Below, one piece after another: positions 28,147-36,617 of a stretch of 64,000 nucleotides of DNA (positions are counted from its first letter, which is position 1; each line of letters starts with the position of its first letter). Below the pieces are notes generated by a model. It was given only the letters and a program-made list of their open reading frames with translations, was not told where the DNA came from and did no database searches. The stretch is from Streptomyces sp. NBC_01210 (GTDB lineage: Bacteria > Actinomycetota > Actinomycetes > Streptomycetales > Streptomycetaceae): positions 682,001 through 746,000 of the forward strand of contig NZ_CP108549.1 in NCBI RefSeq assembly GCF_036010325.1, read 5' to 3'. Position numbers and translations under genes: made by a program.

Positions 28147-30399
28147 TCAGACCCCCTGCGCGCCGCGCTGCTGTCGCAGGGCCGCCACCCGCCGGTACAG
28201 GTCGACCGCCTCGGCGTGGCGACCGAGCTGCTCCAGGCAGTGGGCTTCGTCGTTGCGGCTGGCCAGCGCGTCGGGATGGTCCATTCCCAGCACCCGCTCC
28301 CGGGCCTCGGCCACCTGCCCGTAGACAGCGAGGGCGTCCGCCCAGCGTCCCAGCCAGCCGAGCCCCACGGCGACTTCGCGGCGGCTGATGAGGGTGTCGG
28401 GGTGGTCGGTGCCCAGGATCCGTTCCCGCTGCGCGCACACGTCGCGCGACTCGGTGAGGGCCTCTTCCCAGCGGGCGAGCCGGCCGAGGTTCACCCCCAG
28501 ACCGTGGCGGGCGCGCAGGGTCTCGGGATCGGCGGGACCGTGCACGCGGGTGCGGTCGTCGACGAGGTCACGGTAGAGCTCCAGGGCCTCCGCGCTGCGG
28601 CCGAGCCGTCCGAGGCTGATGCCGACCTCGTAGCGGGCGGCGAGAGTGTCGGGGTGATCGGCTCCCAGCGCCTGGGCGCGCGCGACGGCCACCTCGCGGT
28701 AGGTCTGCAGGGCCTCCGTCCAGCGGCCCAACTGGCCGAGCGCATAGGCGACTTCATATCTCGTTACCAGGGTGTCGGGGTGGCCCGCGCCGAGCACGCG
28801 GCCGCGGGCGGCGGCGACGTCGTACGCCATCCGGTACGAGTCCTCCAGCCGTCCCAGCCTGCTGAGGTTGAAGGCGAGGTTGTGCCTGCAGCGCAGCGTG
28901 TCGGGATGCTCGTGGCCGATGGTGCGCTCGCGGGAGTCGAGGACCGCCGCGTAGACCTGATGGGCCTCGAAGTGCCGCCCGAGCTGACCGAGGACGTACG
29001 CCATCTCCTGTCGGGCGGCGAGGGTCTCGGGATGGTCGGCGCCCATGGTCCGCTCGCGTCCGTCCGCGACCCGGCCGAACTCCCGCAGCGCGTCCGCGGC
29101 ACGACCGGTCCTGCTCAGCGTGAAACCGACCTCGTACCGGCTCGCGAGGGTGTCCGGGTGGTCGGGGCCCAGCAGGTGCTCGCGCTCGACGGCGACCGAT
29201 CGGTGCACCTCGCCGGCCTCCTCCCAGCGGCTCAGCCGGCCGAGGCTGAGGCCCGCGTTGTGCCGGCTGGCCAGGACGGCGAGCAGCTCTGGCGGCGGGG
29301 TGGGCCGCTCGGGCCGGGCCTGGACCGGCAGCGCGGTGCCGCCGCGCTGATCGGTGTACGTGGTCCACTCACCGGTCAGGCCGGCGGTGTGGTCGGGCAG
29401 ATCGGGCCGCACGGTCGCGGTGCCGCTCGCCTTGTGGCCGGTGGTCATACCGCGGGTCCAGGACGGGAGCCGCGGCTCGCGGGATGGCGGCTGCTCGGGG
29501 CGTTGCAAGGGCTCCTCGGTGTGCGCGTGGCCCTGGTGCGGCCGGCCCCGGTGCGGGGAGGCGCCGAACCGGCGGCGGACGTCCTTGGCGTCGGTGGGCC
29601 GCTCTTCGGGTGTCTTGGCGAGCAGGTCGAGGACGATTTGCTGGAAGAACTCCGGGATCTCGGCCCGGTGGGTGCGGAGCGGTTCCGGTGGCGTGTCGCG
29701 GTGCCCGACGAGCACCGCCCAGGCGTCGTCGTGGTCGAAGGGCGGGACACCGGTGGCGATCTCGTACAGCACACAGCCCAGCGAGTAGAGGTCGCTGCGG
29801 TGGTCGACATGGTCGCCGCTGATCTGCTCGGGCGACATGTAATGCGGGGTTCCCATGGCGATGCCGGTGCCGGTGAGCCGGGAGGTGAAGCCGATGTCCG
29901 CGCCGAGGCGGGCGATGCCGAAGTCGCAGATCTTCACCGTGCCGTCGGTGAGCCGCATGATGTTGGCGGGCTTCAGGTCGCGGTGGACGATGCCCTGTTC
30001 ATGGGTGTAGGCGAGGGCGTCGGCGACCTGCTCGGCGATGTCGACGACGTCGGGCACCGGCAGCGGATGCTGTTTGTTCTCCTCGAGCAGCTGGCTGAGG
30101 TTGCTCCCCTCCAGCAGCTCCATGACCAGGTACAGCACCCCCTCGTACTCGCCGAAGTCATGGACCACGGTCACCCCGCGGTGCTGGAGCGCGGCGGCAA
30201 CCCGCGCCTCGCGGCGGAAGCGCTCCCGCAGGACCCGGGTGAAGGACTGGTCGTGCTGGGGTCCCATCGGCTTGAGGCATTTGACCGCGACACGCCGCCC
30301 GAGCGATTCGTCGCGGGCCCGCCACACCTCGCCCATGCCACCGCGCCCGATGACATCGAGCAGCCGGTACCGGCCTTGGATCAGCCTGGATTCCGCCAT
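28147..30399 (-). CDS. Serine/threonine protein kinase with C-terminal TPR array
   Basis: A 750-residue protein. Residues 10-270 form a Hanks-type kinase: glycine loop IGRGGMGEVW, Lys of VAVKCLK, catalytic HRDLKPANI, DFG in CDFGIARLG, and APE-equivalent SPEQI. There is no transmembrane segment or PASTA domain. After a Pro/Arg-rich linker, about ten TPR-like repeats of ~42 residues follow (pattern LGRLGRWEEALE, HPDTLASRYEVG), an arrangement used for protein scaffolding. It is probably a cytoplasmic kinase whose TPRs bind targets. It overlaps the MpaB-like gene upstream by 19 bp, implying co-transcription. Confidence 0.93.
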   Translation of the reverse strand: MAESRLIQGRYRLLDVIGRGGMGEVWRARDESLGRRVAVKCLKPMGPQHDQSFTRVLRERFRREARVAAALQHRGVTVVHDFGEYEGVLYLVMELLEGSNLSQLLEENKQHPLPVPDVVDIAEQVADALAYTHEQGIVHRDLKPANIMRLTDGTVKICDFGIARLGADIGFTSRLTGTGIAMGTPHYMSPEQISGDHVDHRSDLYSLGCVLYEIATGVPPFDHDDAWAVLVGHRDTPPEPLRTHRAEIPEFFQQIVLDLLAKTPEERPTDAKDVRRRFGASPHRGRPHQGHAHTEEPLQRPEQPPSREPRLPSWTRGMTTGHKASGTATVRPDLPDHTAGLTGEWTTYTDQRGGTALPVQARPERPTPPPELLAVLASRHNAGLSLGRLSRWEEAGEVHRSVAVEREHLLGPDHPDTLASRYEVGFTLSRTGRAADALREFGRVADGRERTMGADHPETLAARQEMAYVLGQLGRHFEAHQVYAAVLDSRERTIGHEHPDTLRCRHNLAFNLSRLGRLEDSYRMAYDVAAARGRVLGAGHPDTLVTRYEVAYALGQLGRWTEALQTYREVAVARAQALGADHPDTLAARYEVGISLGRLGRSAEALELYRDLVDDRTRVHGPADPETLRARHGLGVNLGRLARWEEALTESRDVCAQRERILGTDHPDTLISRREVAVGLGWLGRWADALAVYGQVAEARERVLGMDHPDALASRNDEAHCLEQLGRHAEAVDLYRRVAALRQQRGAQGV

Positions 30400-31325
30400 C
30401 GCGTGCTATCGCCCCCGTCGCTTCGCTGCGCCCTCCCCGGCCCGTCCAGTATGGCCTCCTGTCTGCGGAGTTTGTACGGGGCCGGGCGCGCGCCGGGGCC
30501 GAGTCGCGCCATCGCTTTCAAGATGTGACCTGGCGGCAGTTGCCAGCGGAGACGGGAGGGAATGCAGCGCAGCAGGTTGCCGGTGGCGCTGAGCTGATGC
30601 GTGACGCGCTCAGCGGCGGGGGCTGGTCTGCCGTAGAGCTGATGGGCGTAAGGGGGCAACGCGTTGTACGCGAGTGCGGCCACACGCCGCCACAGCAGTT
30701 CGCGCGCCGGGACGAGCAGGGCGTGGATGGGTGGCCGCTGGAGAAAGTCGTCCACGTCGTGCGCCTCGGGGCCGGCGGCGAGCTCGGGGCGGACCACGTC
30801 GAAGTACTTCGCGAGCTGAGCGGTGGAGGCGGGCACGCCGGCCGGGTCGAGGCCGACCAGGCGGGCGCCTTCACGTTGTTCGGCAAGGTAACGGTCGGCC
30901 TGTGCGTCGCTGATCGGGAGACCGGAGCGGCGTGCGACATCGATGTAGGAGCCGACCTCGGCGCAGTGCACCCACAGCAGCAGCTCCGGCTCGTCGACGC
31001 CGTAGCGCTCGCCCGTCGCGGGATCGGTCGCCTTGATGCGGGTGTGGATGCGGCGGACCCGGGCGCCCGCCCGCTCGGCGGCCGCGGCGGTGCCGTAGGT
31101 GATGGTGCCGACGAAGTTGGCCGTACGCATCAGCCTGCCCCAGGCGTCCTTGCGGAAGTCGGAATTCTGCATGACTCCGCGTACGGCACGGGGGTGCAGC
31201 GCCTGGAGGTACAGGGCGCGCACCCCGGCGACCCACATCATCGGGTCACCGTGCATCTGCCAGGTGACGGAATGGGGTCCGAAGAGCCCCGGGTCGGCTT
31301 CGCTCAGGTCGTCGGCTTCGCTCAT
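30381..31325 (-). CDS. MpaB/DUF2236 family oxygenase-like protein
   Basis: A 314-residue all-helical protein of the DUF2236 (MpaB/Lcp-related) family, recognised by GPHSVTWQMHGDPMMWVAGVRALYLQALHP near the start and the following RLMRTANFVGTITYG and WVHCAEVGSYI segments. These proteins bind heme through conserved His residues and are linked to oxidation steps. I use ATG 31325, which has AAGGAG upstream; ATG 31346 is seven codons earlier. The N-terminus repeats SEADDLSEAD. The gene overlaps the kinase start by 19 bp. Confidence 0.88.
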   Translation of the reverse strand: MSEADDLSEADPGLFGPHSVTWQMHGDPMMWVAGVRALYLQALHPRAVRGVMQNSDFRKDAWGRLMRTANFVGTITYGTAAAAERAGARVRRIHTRIKATDPATGERYGVDEPELLLWVHCAEVGSYIDVARRSGLPISDAQADRYLAEQREGARLVGLDPAGVPASTAQLAKYFDVVRPELAAGPEAHDVDDFLQRPPIHALLVPARELLWRRVAALAYNALPPYAHQLYGRPAPAAERVTHQLSATGNLLRCIPSRLRWQLPPGHILKAMARLGPGARPAPYKLRRQEAILDGPGRAQRSDGGDSTRWRNPG

Positions 31326-31347
31326 GTGCGACTCCTTGAGATACATG

Positions 31348-31599
31348 TCATCTGCCCGGAGTGCTGACGTGCAGACGACGCCTGCTGTGCAACCGCGAGG
31401 ACCTGACGCCGGGGCGCCAGGAGTCCATCATCCCGCGTACCGGCGGTGCCACCTTGGTGCCGAACAGCTCGATGTTGGTCATGAGCGCGTGGTGAGACAT
31501 TCCGTTCATCCCGTACTTCAGATCGAAACGGGTCGCGTTGAGGTCTTTGAGCGTCTCCGCGATCTTGCGGGCCACGGTTTGGGGCGATCCCTGCTGCAG
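31348..31599 (-). pseudogene. C-terminal remnant of an LLM-class flavin oxidoreductase
   Basis: This short frame reads GSPQTVARKIAETL, NATRFDLKYGMNGMSHHALM and NIELFGTKVAPPVRGMM, which is the C-terminal end of luciferase-like (LLM) flavin-dependent monooxygenases. The remaining ~270 N-terminal residues are absent; upstream, at about 31600, the coding signal ends abruptly. A tail of random composition follows to the stop at 31348. It is a gene relic wedged between the MpaB-like and GH15 genes. Confidence 0.65.
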
Positions 31600-31741
31600 G
31601 CCCGGTCCTGACCGGCGTCATGCCAGGTCAGACTTGGTATGTCATGGTGGAGCGCTACCGGGCTGCGATGGCATCCGCAGCCGTGGAGATCTACCATCAC
31701 GTGTAGGCACTATGCGCCCCTGCGGTCGTAGGGAGGCCGAT

Positions 31742-33571
31742 ATGGCGGATGCCGGATTCGGACAAGTGGGCCTCTCGCCCTACCTGCCGATCGCCGAGCA
31801 CGGCCTTATCGGCGATCTTCACAGTGCGGCGCTCGTAGGCACCAACGGCACCATCGATTGGTATTGCTGCCCGCGCTTTGACTCACCGAGCGTGTTCGCC
31901 TCCATTCTGGACGCGAACCGGGGCGGATCGTTCGAGCTGGCCGCCGAGGTGCCGACGAGAACCCGGCAGTTCTACTTTCCCGACACAAACGTTCTTATCA
32001 CGCGGTTCTTCGCCTCCGACGGGGTGGCTGAGATCCAGGACTTCATGCCGGTCACCGACGACTCCGGCGCGGCGGCCCGGCACCGGCTGATCCGGCGGGT
32101 GATCTGCGTTCGGGGAACGCTCCCGTTCACAGCGCGGGTGGCTCCCCGCTTCGGCTACGGGGCCGAACCGCATTCCGCGCGACTGCAGGGCAACGACGCA
32201 CTTTTCCGGTCCGAGAACCTGTCGTTGGCGCTGACCGCCACCACGCCGCTGGAGTGCGACGGCCTGGACGTGTGGTCGCACTTCAAGCTCCTCGAAGGCG
32301 AGTCCGCGGTGTTCGCCCTCGACCAGATCAGTGACGACGTCATCCCGCGAGCCTGTCCCCAGGCCGAGGCGGAGGACCAGTTCGAGACAACGGTCAGGTT
32401 CTGGCGCAACTGGCTGGCCGGCTCGCGCTACCACGGACGCTGGCGGGAGATGGTGCACCGCTCCGCGCTCGTGCTGAAGCTGCTCACCTACGCGCCGACG
32501 GGTGCGATCGTGGCTGCCCCGACGACCAGCCTGCCCGAGCTGATCGGCGGCGAGCGCAATTGGGACTACCGGTTCGTATGGGTCCGTGACGCCGCCTTCT
32601 GTGTCTACGCCATGCTCAGGTTGGGCTTCACCGGAGAGGCCGAGGCGTTCATGGGCTTCCTGTCCGAGCGGGGCATCATGCGTGGCAGCGGTCCCACGGG
32701 GCCGCTGCAGATCATGTACGGAATCGACGGGCGCGGCGAGCTGCCCGAGCGTGAGCTGCCCCACCTCGAGGGCTACCTGGGGTCCGCCCCGGTGCGGGTG
32801 GGAAATGCCGCCACCGGCCAGCTCCAGCTGGACATCTACGGAGCACTCATCGACTCCGTGTATCTGTACGACAAGTGGGGACAACCCATCAGCAGCGATC
32901 GGTGGGAGGAGCTCGGTGTTCTGGTGGACTGGCTCTGCGAACACTGGGACCAACCCGACGACGGCGTGTGGGAAACGCGCGGGGGACGCAGGAACTATCT
33001 GTATTCGCGGCTGATGTCCTGGGTGGCAATAGAACGAGCCATCCGGATGGCGAACCGCCGCGGCCTGCCCGCGGACCACCGCCGGTGGCGGCAGAGCCGT
33101 GATGCGATCTACCGGCAGATCATGCAACGCGGCTGGTCCCCCGAACGAGGGGCGTTCGTGCAGCACCTCGACGACCACGTACTCGATGCCTCTGTGCTGA
33201 TGATGCCGATGGCCAAATTCATCGCACCCACCGACCCCAAATGGCTCGCGACCCTGGACGCGCTCACCGCGGACCTGGTGTCCGACTCGCTGGTCTACCG
33301 CTACGACCCGGAAGCCAGCCCGGACGGCCTCCGGGGGGCCGAGGGCACATTCTCGATCTGCTCCTTCTGGTACGTCGAGGCGCTCGCCCGCGCCGGACGG
33401 CTGGAGGAGGCCCGGCTGGCTTTCGAGAAGATGCTCACCTACGCCAACCACGTCGGCCTGTACGCCGAGGAAATCGGACTGACCGGCGAACAACTCGGCA
33501 ACTTCCCCCAGGCGTTCACCCACCTCTCACTGATCAGCGCCGCTTTCAACCTCGACCGCGCCCTTGGCTGA
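31742..33571 (+). CDS. Glycoside hydrolase family 15 protein (glucoamylase/trehalase-like)
   Basis: A 609-residue protein with the GH15 layout: an N-terminal beta-sandwich beginning IAEHGLIGDLHSAALVGTNGTIDWYCCPRFDSPSVF, then an (alpha/alpha)6 barrel with NWDYRFVWVRDAAFCVYAML, the ELPHLEGYLGS loop and GTFSICSFWYVEALARAG with a probable catalytic Glu just before GTFS. Actinobacterial members of this type include trehalases and glucan hydrolases. No signal peptide is present, so it acts in the cytoplasm. ATG 31742 has AGGGAGG 5 nt upstream. Confidence 0.92.
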   Translation: MADAGFGQVGLSPYLPIAEHGLIGDLHSAALVGTNGTIDWYCCPRFDSPSVFASILDANRGGSFELAAEVPTRTRQFYFPDTNVLITRFFASDGVAEIQDFMPVTDDSGAAARHRLIRRVICVRGTLPFTARVAPRFGYGAEPHSARLQGNDALFRSENLSLALTATTPLECDGLDVWSHFKLLEGESAVFALDQISDDVIPRACPQAEAEDQFETTVRFWRNWLAGSRYHGRWREMVHRSALVLKLLTYAPTGAIVAAPTTSLPELIGGERNWDYRFVWVRDAAFCVYAMLRLGFTGEAEAFMGFLSERGIMRGSGPTGPLQIMYGIDGRGELPERELPHLEGYLGSAPVRVGNAATGQLQLDIYGALIDSVYLYDKWGQPISSDRWEELGVLVDWLCEHWDQPDDGVWETRGGRRNYLYSRLMSWVAIERAIRMANRRGLPADHRRWRQSRDAIYRQIMQRGWSPERGAFVQHLDDHVLDASVLMMPMAKFIAPTDPKWLATLDALTADLVSDSLVYRYDPEASPDGLRGAEGTFSICSFWYVEALARAGRLEEARLAFEKMLTYANHVGLYAEEIGLTGEQLGNFPQAFTHLSLISAAFNLDRALG

Positions 33572-33748
33572 CAGGGCCGTCATCGCCGGGCACCGGCCGG
33601 TCCGCGCCATCTCTCCGCGCCCCCGTCGAGCGGGTCCCGGTGTGGCCATGGGGCCCGATCGCGGCATCCCGCTCAGGTGGAGCCGATTGAATGATCAAAG
33701 TGGCGGGGGGTTAGCATATGAGCACCGCCTAGCTCGAAAGATAAACCT

Positions 33749-35194
33749 GTGACTGTCAATGACGACTCGTTCACCAACTGGAAAAACCGCGAGGAGATCG
33801 CGGAGTCGATGATCCCCATCATCGGGAAGCTGCACAGGGAGCGGGACGTCACAGTCCTGCTTCACAGCCGCTCCTTGGTGAACAAGTCGGTGGTCAGCAT
33901 CCTCAAGACCCACCGATTCGCCCGGCAGATCGCCGGTGGGGAACTCTCGGTCACCGAGACGCTGCCCTTCCTGCAGGCCCTCACCACGCTCGATCTCGGC
34001 CCTTCCCAGATCGACATCGGCATGCTCGCCGCGACGTACAAGGCCGACGACCGCGGTCTCTCGGTGGAGGAGTTCACCGCCGGGGCCGTCGCCGGAGCCA
34101 CGGGTACCAACAAGATCGAGCGCCGCGAGCCGCGCGACGTCGTCCTCTACGGATTCGGCCGCATCGGTCGTCTCGTCGCCCGCCTGCTCATCGAGAAGGC
34201 CGGCTCCGGCAACGGACTGCGACTGCGTGCCATCGTCGTCCGCCAGGGCGGCGACCAGGACATCGTCAAGCGCGCCTCGCTGCTGCGCCGCGACTCCATC
34301 CACGGTCAGTTCCAGGGCACGATCACCGTCGACGAGGCGAACAGCACGATCATCGCCAACGGCAACGAGATCAAGGTGATCTACGCCAACGACCCGTCGG
34401 AGGTCGACTACACGGCGTACGGCATCAAGGACGCCATCCTCATCGACAACACCGGCAAGTGGCGCGACCGCGAGGGCCTGTCGAAGCACCTCCGCCCCGG
34501 CGTCGAGAAGGTCGTCCTGACCGCGCCGGGGAAGGGCGACGTCCCCAACATCGTGCACGGCGTCAACCACGACATGATCAAGCCGGACGAGCAGATCCTG
34601 TCCTGCGCGTCCTGCACCACCAACGCCATCGTCCCGCCGCTGAAGGCGATGGCGGACGAGTACGGCGTCCTGCGCGGCCACGTGGAGACCGTCCACTCGT
34701 TCACCAACGACCAGAACCTGCTGGACAACTACCACGCGGCCGACCGCCGCGGCCGCTCGGCGCCGCTCAACATGGTCATCACCGAGACGGGTGCCGCCTC
34801 CGCCGTCGCCAAGGCGCTGCCCGACCTCAAGGCAAGGATCACCGGCAGCTCGATCCGTGTCCCGGTGCCGAACGTCTCGATCGCGATCCTCAACCTGCGG
34901 CTCGCGCGCGAGACCACCCGCGAGGAGGTCCTCGACCACCTCCGCAACGTGTCGCTGACCTCGCCGCTCAAGCGCCAGATCGACTTCATCAGCGCCCCTG
35001 ACGCGGTCTCGAGCGACTTCATCGGCTCGCGCCACGCCTCGATCATCGACGCCGGCGCAACCAAGGTCGAGGGCGACGACGCGATCCTCTACCTGTGGTA
35101 CGACAACGAGTTCGGCTACTCCTGCCAGGTCATCCGCGTCGTCCAGCACGTATCCGGGGTGGAGTACCCGACCTTCCCGGTCCCGGTGGTCTGA
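33749..35194 (+). CDS. gap: Glyceraldehyde-3-phosphate dehydrogenase, long form
   Basis: A 481-residue GAPDH, about 140 longer than the usual enzyme because of an N-terminal helical extension (residues 1-125). The NAD-binding motif is VVLYGFGRIGRLVARLL, the catalytic Cys is Cys289 in SCASCTTNAIVPP, and the C-terminus has WYDNEFGYSCQVIR. This long class is common in Streptomyces in addition to a normal GAPDH and may serve gluconeogenesis or stress. GTG 33749 is the start; a GAAAG stretch lies 8 nt upstream. It stands alone. Confidence 0.93.
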   Translation: MTVNDDSFTNWKNREEIAESMIPIIGKLHRERDVTVLLHSRSLVNKSVVSILKTHRFARQIAGGELSVTETLPFLQALTTLDLGPSQIDIGMLAATYKADDRGLSVEEFTAGAVAGATGTNKIERREPRDVVLYGFGRIGRLVARLLIEKAGSGNGLRLRAIVVRQGGDQDIVKRASLLRRDSIHGQFQGTITVDEANSTIIANGNEIKVIYANDPSEVDYTAYGIKDAILIDNTGKWRDREGLSKHLRPGVEKVVLTAPGKGDVPNIVHGVNHDMIKPDEQILSCASCTTNAIVPPLKAMADEYGVLRGHVETVHSFTNDQNLLDNYHAADRRGRSAPLNMVITETGAASAVAKALPDLKARITGSSIRVPVPNVSIAILNLRLARETTREEVLDHLRNVSLTSPLKRQIDFISAPDAVSSDFIGSRHASIIDAGATKVEGDDAILYLWYDNEFGYSCQVIRVVQHVSGVEYPTFPVPVV

Positions 35195-35342
35195 TCCCGG
35201 CGGACTGTCCGATCCGGTGTCCTGTCGGGGAATGGCAGGCCGCTGTGACTGATTCCCCATGATGGTTGTCAAACAGCTGGCGCTGGGCTGAACCGCGGAC
35301 GGAGAAGATCCGGCGCGTGTCCGCCAGACCGTCGAGCTGTCA

Positions 35343-35786
35343 GTGACGGGGCGTCAGAAGATTGGCAGCAGCTTGGCCTCCCCGGCGGCATCCGCTGCCG
35401 CCGGGGCGGTGCGTACCGGCTGGACAGTTCGCGGGCATGAGTCGCGGGACGTCCGCCAGGTGCGGGCTTCAGCCGGCGGTGGTCGTCGCGGTCTGGGGGA
35501 AGTGACTCAGGCTGAGACGGCGACCGCTGTGAGCCGGATGTCGTGCGACCGGACCCGCGGGCAGTCGATCGGCTTCCCCAACGAGGGCGGTACGAAGAAG
35601 TGGCAGCACTGGAAGTGCTGCCAGAACACCGTCATCGAGTACGACACGGTCATCGGCAGCTGCATCCGCCGGATCACCGACCAGCGAAGCAAGTACGCGT
35701 ACGAATACGCCGGGCTGCGCCTGTTCCACGTCTCTGGAGACCGCATCTTCCTGGTCCCCCGCAACTGGTCGCCCGGTACCGGATAG
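35343..35786 (+). CDS. Hypothetical Cys-rich protein, possibly a truncated exported protein
   Basis: I do not recognise this protein. Only the part from about 35538 has the strong third-position GC of a real Streptomyces gene. It reads MSCDRTRGQSIGFPN and then contains KCCQNTVIEYDTVIGSCIRR, with four Cys that could form disulfides, ending VPRNWSPGTG. The upstream part of the frame (start GTG 35343) has weak coding bias and may be decayed. It converges on the DUF1707 gene with a 4-bp gap. It could be the C-terminal relic of a secreted protein. Confidence 0.35.
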   Translation: MTGRQKIGSSLASPAASAAAGAVRTGWTVRGHESRDVRQVRASAGGGRRGLGEVTQAETATAVSRMSCDRTRGQSIGFPNEGGTKKWQHWKCCQNTVIEYDTVIGSCIRRITDQRSKYAYEYAGLRLFHVSGDRIFLVPRNWSPGTG

Positions 35787-35790
35787 GGCC

Positions 35791-36333
35791 TCAACGCCGC
35801 GCGTGGCGTATCTTCAACCGTCCGAACCCCATGGCCCCGGAGATCCGGATCCTCGGCCCGCCGGGGCGGGGGCGCCTCCGGGTCTTGTAGTGCGGGTCCT
35901 TCCACACCGTGCGCAGACCCTCGGCGTCGACGATCGCGTCGCGAGGCACCGTGATCTTGGCCCTGCCGGTGCCCAGTTGCAACTCGATGTCGACTACCGG
36001 ATGCTCAATGACCGCCCGGGACAGGTCCAGGTGCACCCTTCCGAAGGCGGACTCGACCTTGAGGATCCGAGGTACCCGCCATGCGCCGCGCCGCTGGATC
36101 CGTCCGCTCTGGGCGGCAATCGTGGACGTGGCGCCCGCATTCTCCTCCGGGAGCGAGGCCAGAGCCGACACGAGCTCGCTGTGCGTCTTGGCGGTGAGCA
36201 CCTGGTGGAGGCATTCGTCCATCTCCTCGTGCGAGATGTGCCCTTCGGCGTACGCCTCCTGCAGGCGCTGCACGGCCGTGTCACGGTCGTCTTCGCCGAT
36301 CAGCGGCGAGGGGTCTTCCGACAAGGGGGTCAC
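35791..36333 (-). CDS. DUF1707 domain protein with LiaF-like C-terminus
   Basis: A 180-residue protein. Its N-terminal half holds the DUF1707/SHOCT-like helix pair (RDTAVQRLQEAYAEGHISHEEMDE), common in actinobacteria. The C-terminal half (ESAFGRVHLDLSRAVIEHPVV and GTGRAKITVPRD) resembles the beta-strand repeats of cell-envelope stress-response proteins. No membrane segment is visible. I use GTG 36333, since the longer open frame upstream lacks coding character. The 284-bp stretch to the next gene (36334-36617) contains no gene that I can support. Confidence 0.8.
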   Translation of the reverse strand: MTPLSEDPSPLIGEDDRDTAVQRLQEAYAEGHISHEEMDECLHQVLTAKTHSELVSALASLPEENAGATSTIAAQSGRIQRRGAWRVPRILKVESAFGRVHLDLSRAVIEHPVVDIELQLGTGRAKITVPRDAIVDAEGLRTVWKDPHYKTRRRPRPGGPRIRISGAMGFGRLKIRHARR

Positions 36334-36617
36334 CGTTTCACTGTAGTGCCGTGCGGCAGTGCCGTCCCGTCTCAACATCCGCCCGGAACAAGGCGATCGG
36401 TGGCGGCCGCCGCCGAGTGTGGAGCAGCGACGGCCGCCCTGTGGGACCCGGCCGTCATCGCCCCGGGCAGGGCTGGACGGCGTCCAGGCCGGTGCGCTGG
36501 ATGTCCTGACCGACGAGCAGACGGCGCAGTGGAAGGCACCGGCTCGGCAAGGACCCCGCGGCCCTGTATCCGCAATCGGCCGCGCACCACCGCGCCGCCA
36601 AGCCGTGAGCCCTTCTG

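Noticed and set aside
27022-30528. A 1168-residue open frame on the plus strand
   Set aside because: Antisense to the CrtI-like and kinase genes; its composition mirrors their third positions.
36334-36617. A possible small gene between the DUF1707 and SyrC-like genes
   Set aside because: Short stretches look protein-like (LDGVQAGALDVLTDEQ) but no frame has a start, ribosome site and consistent codon bias.
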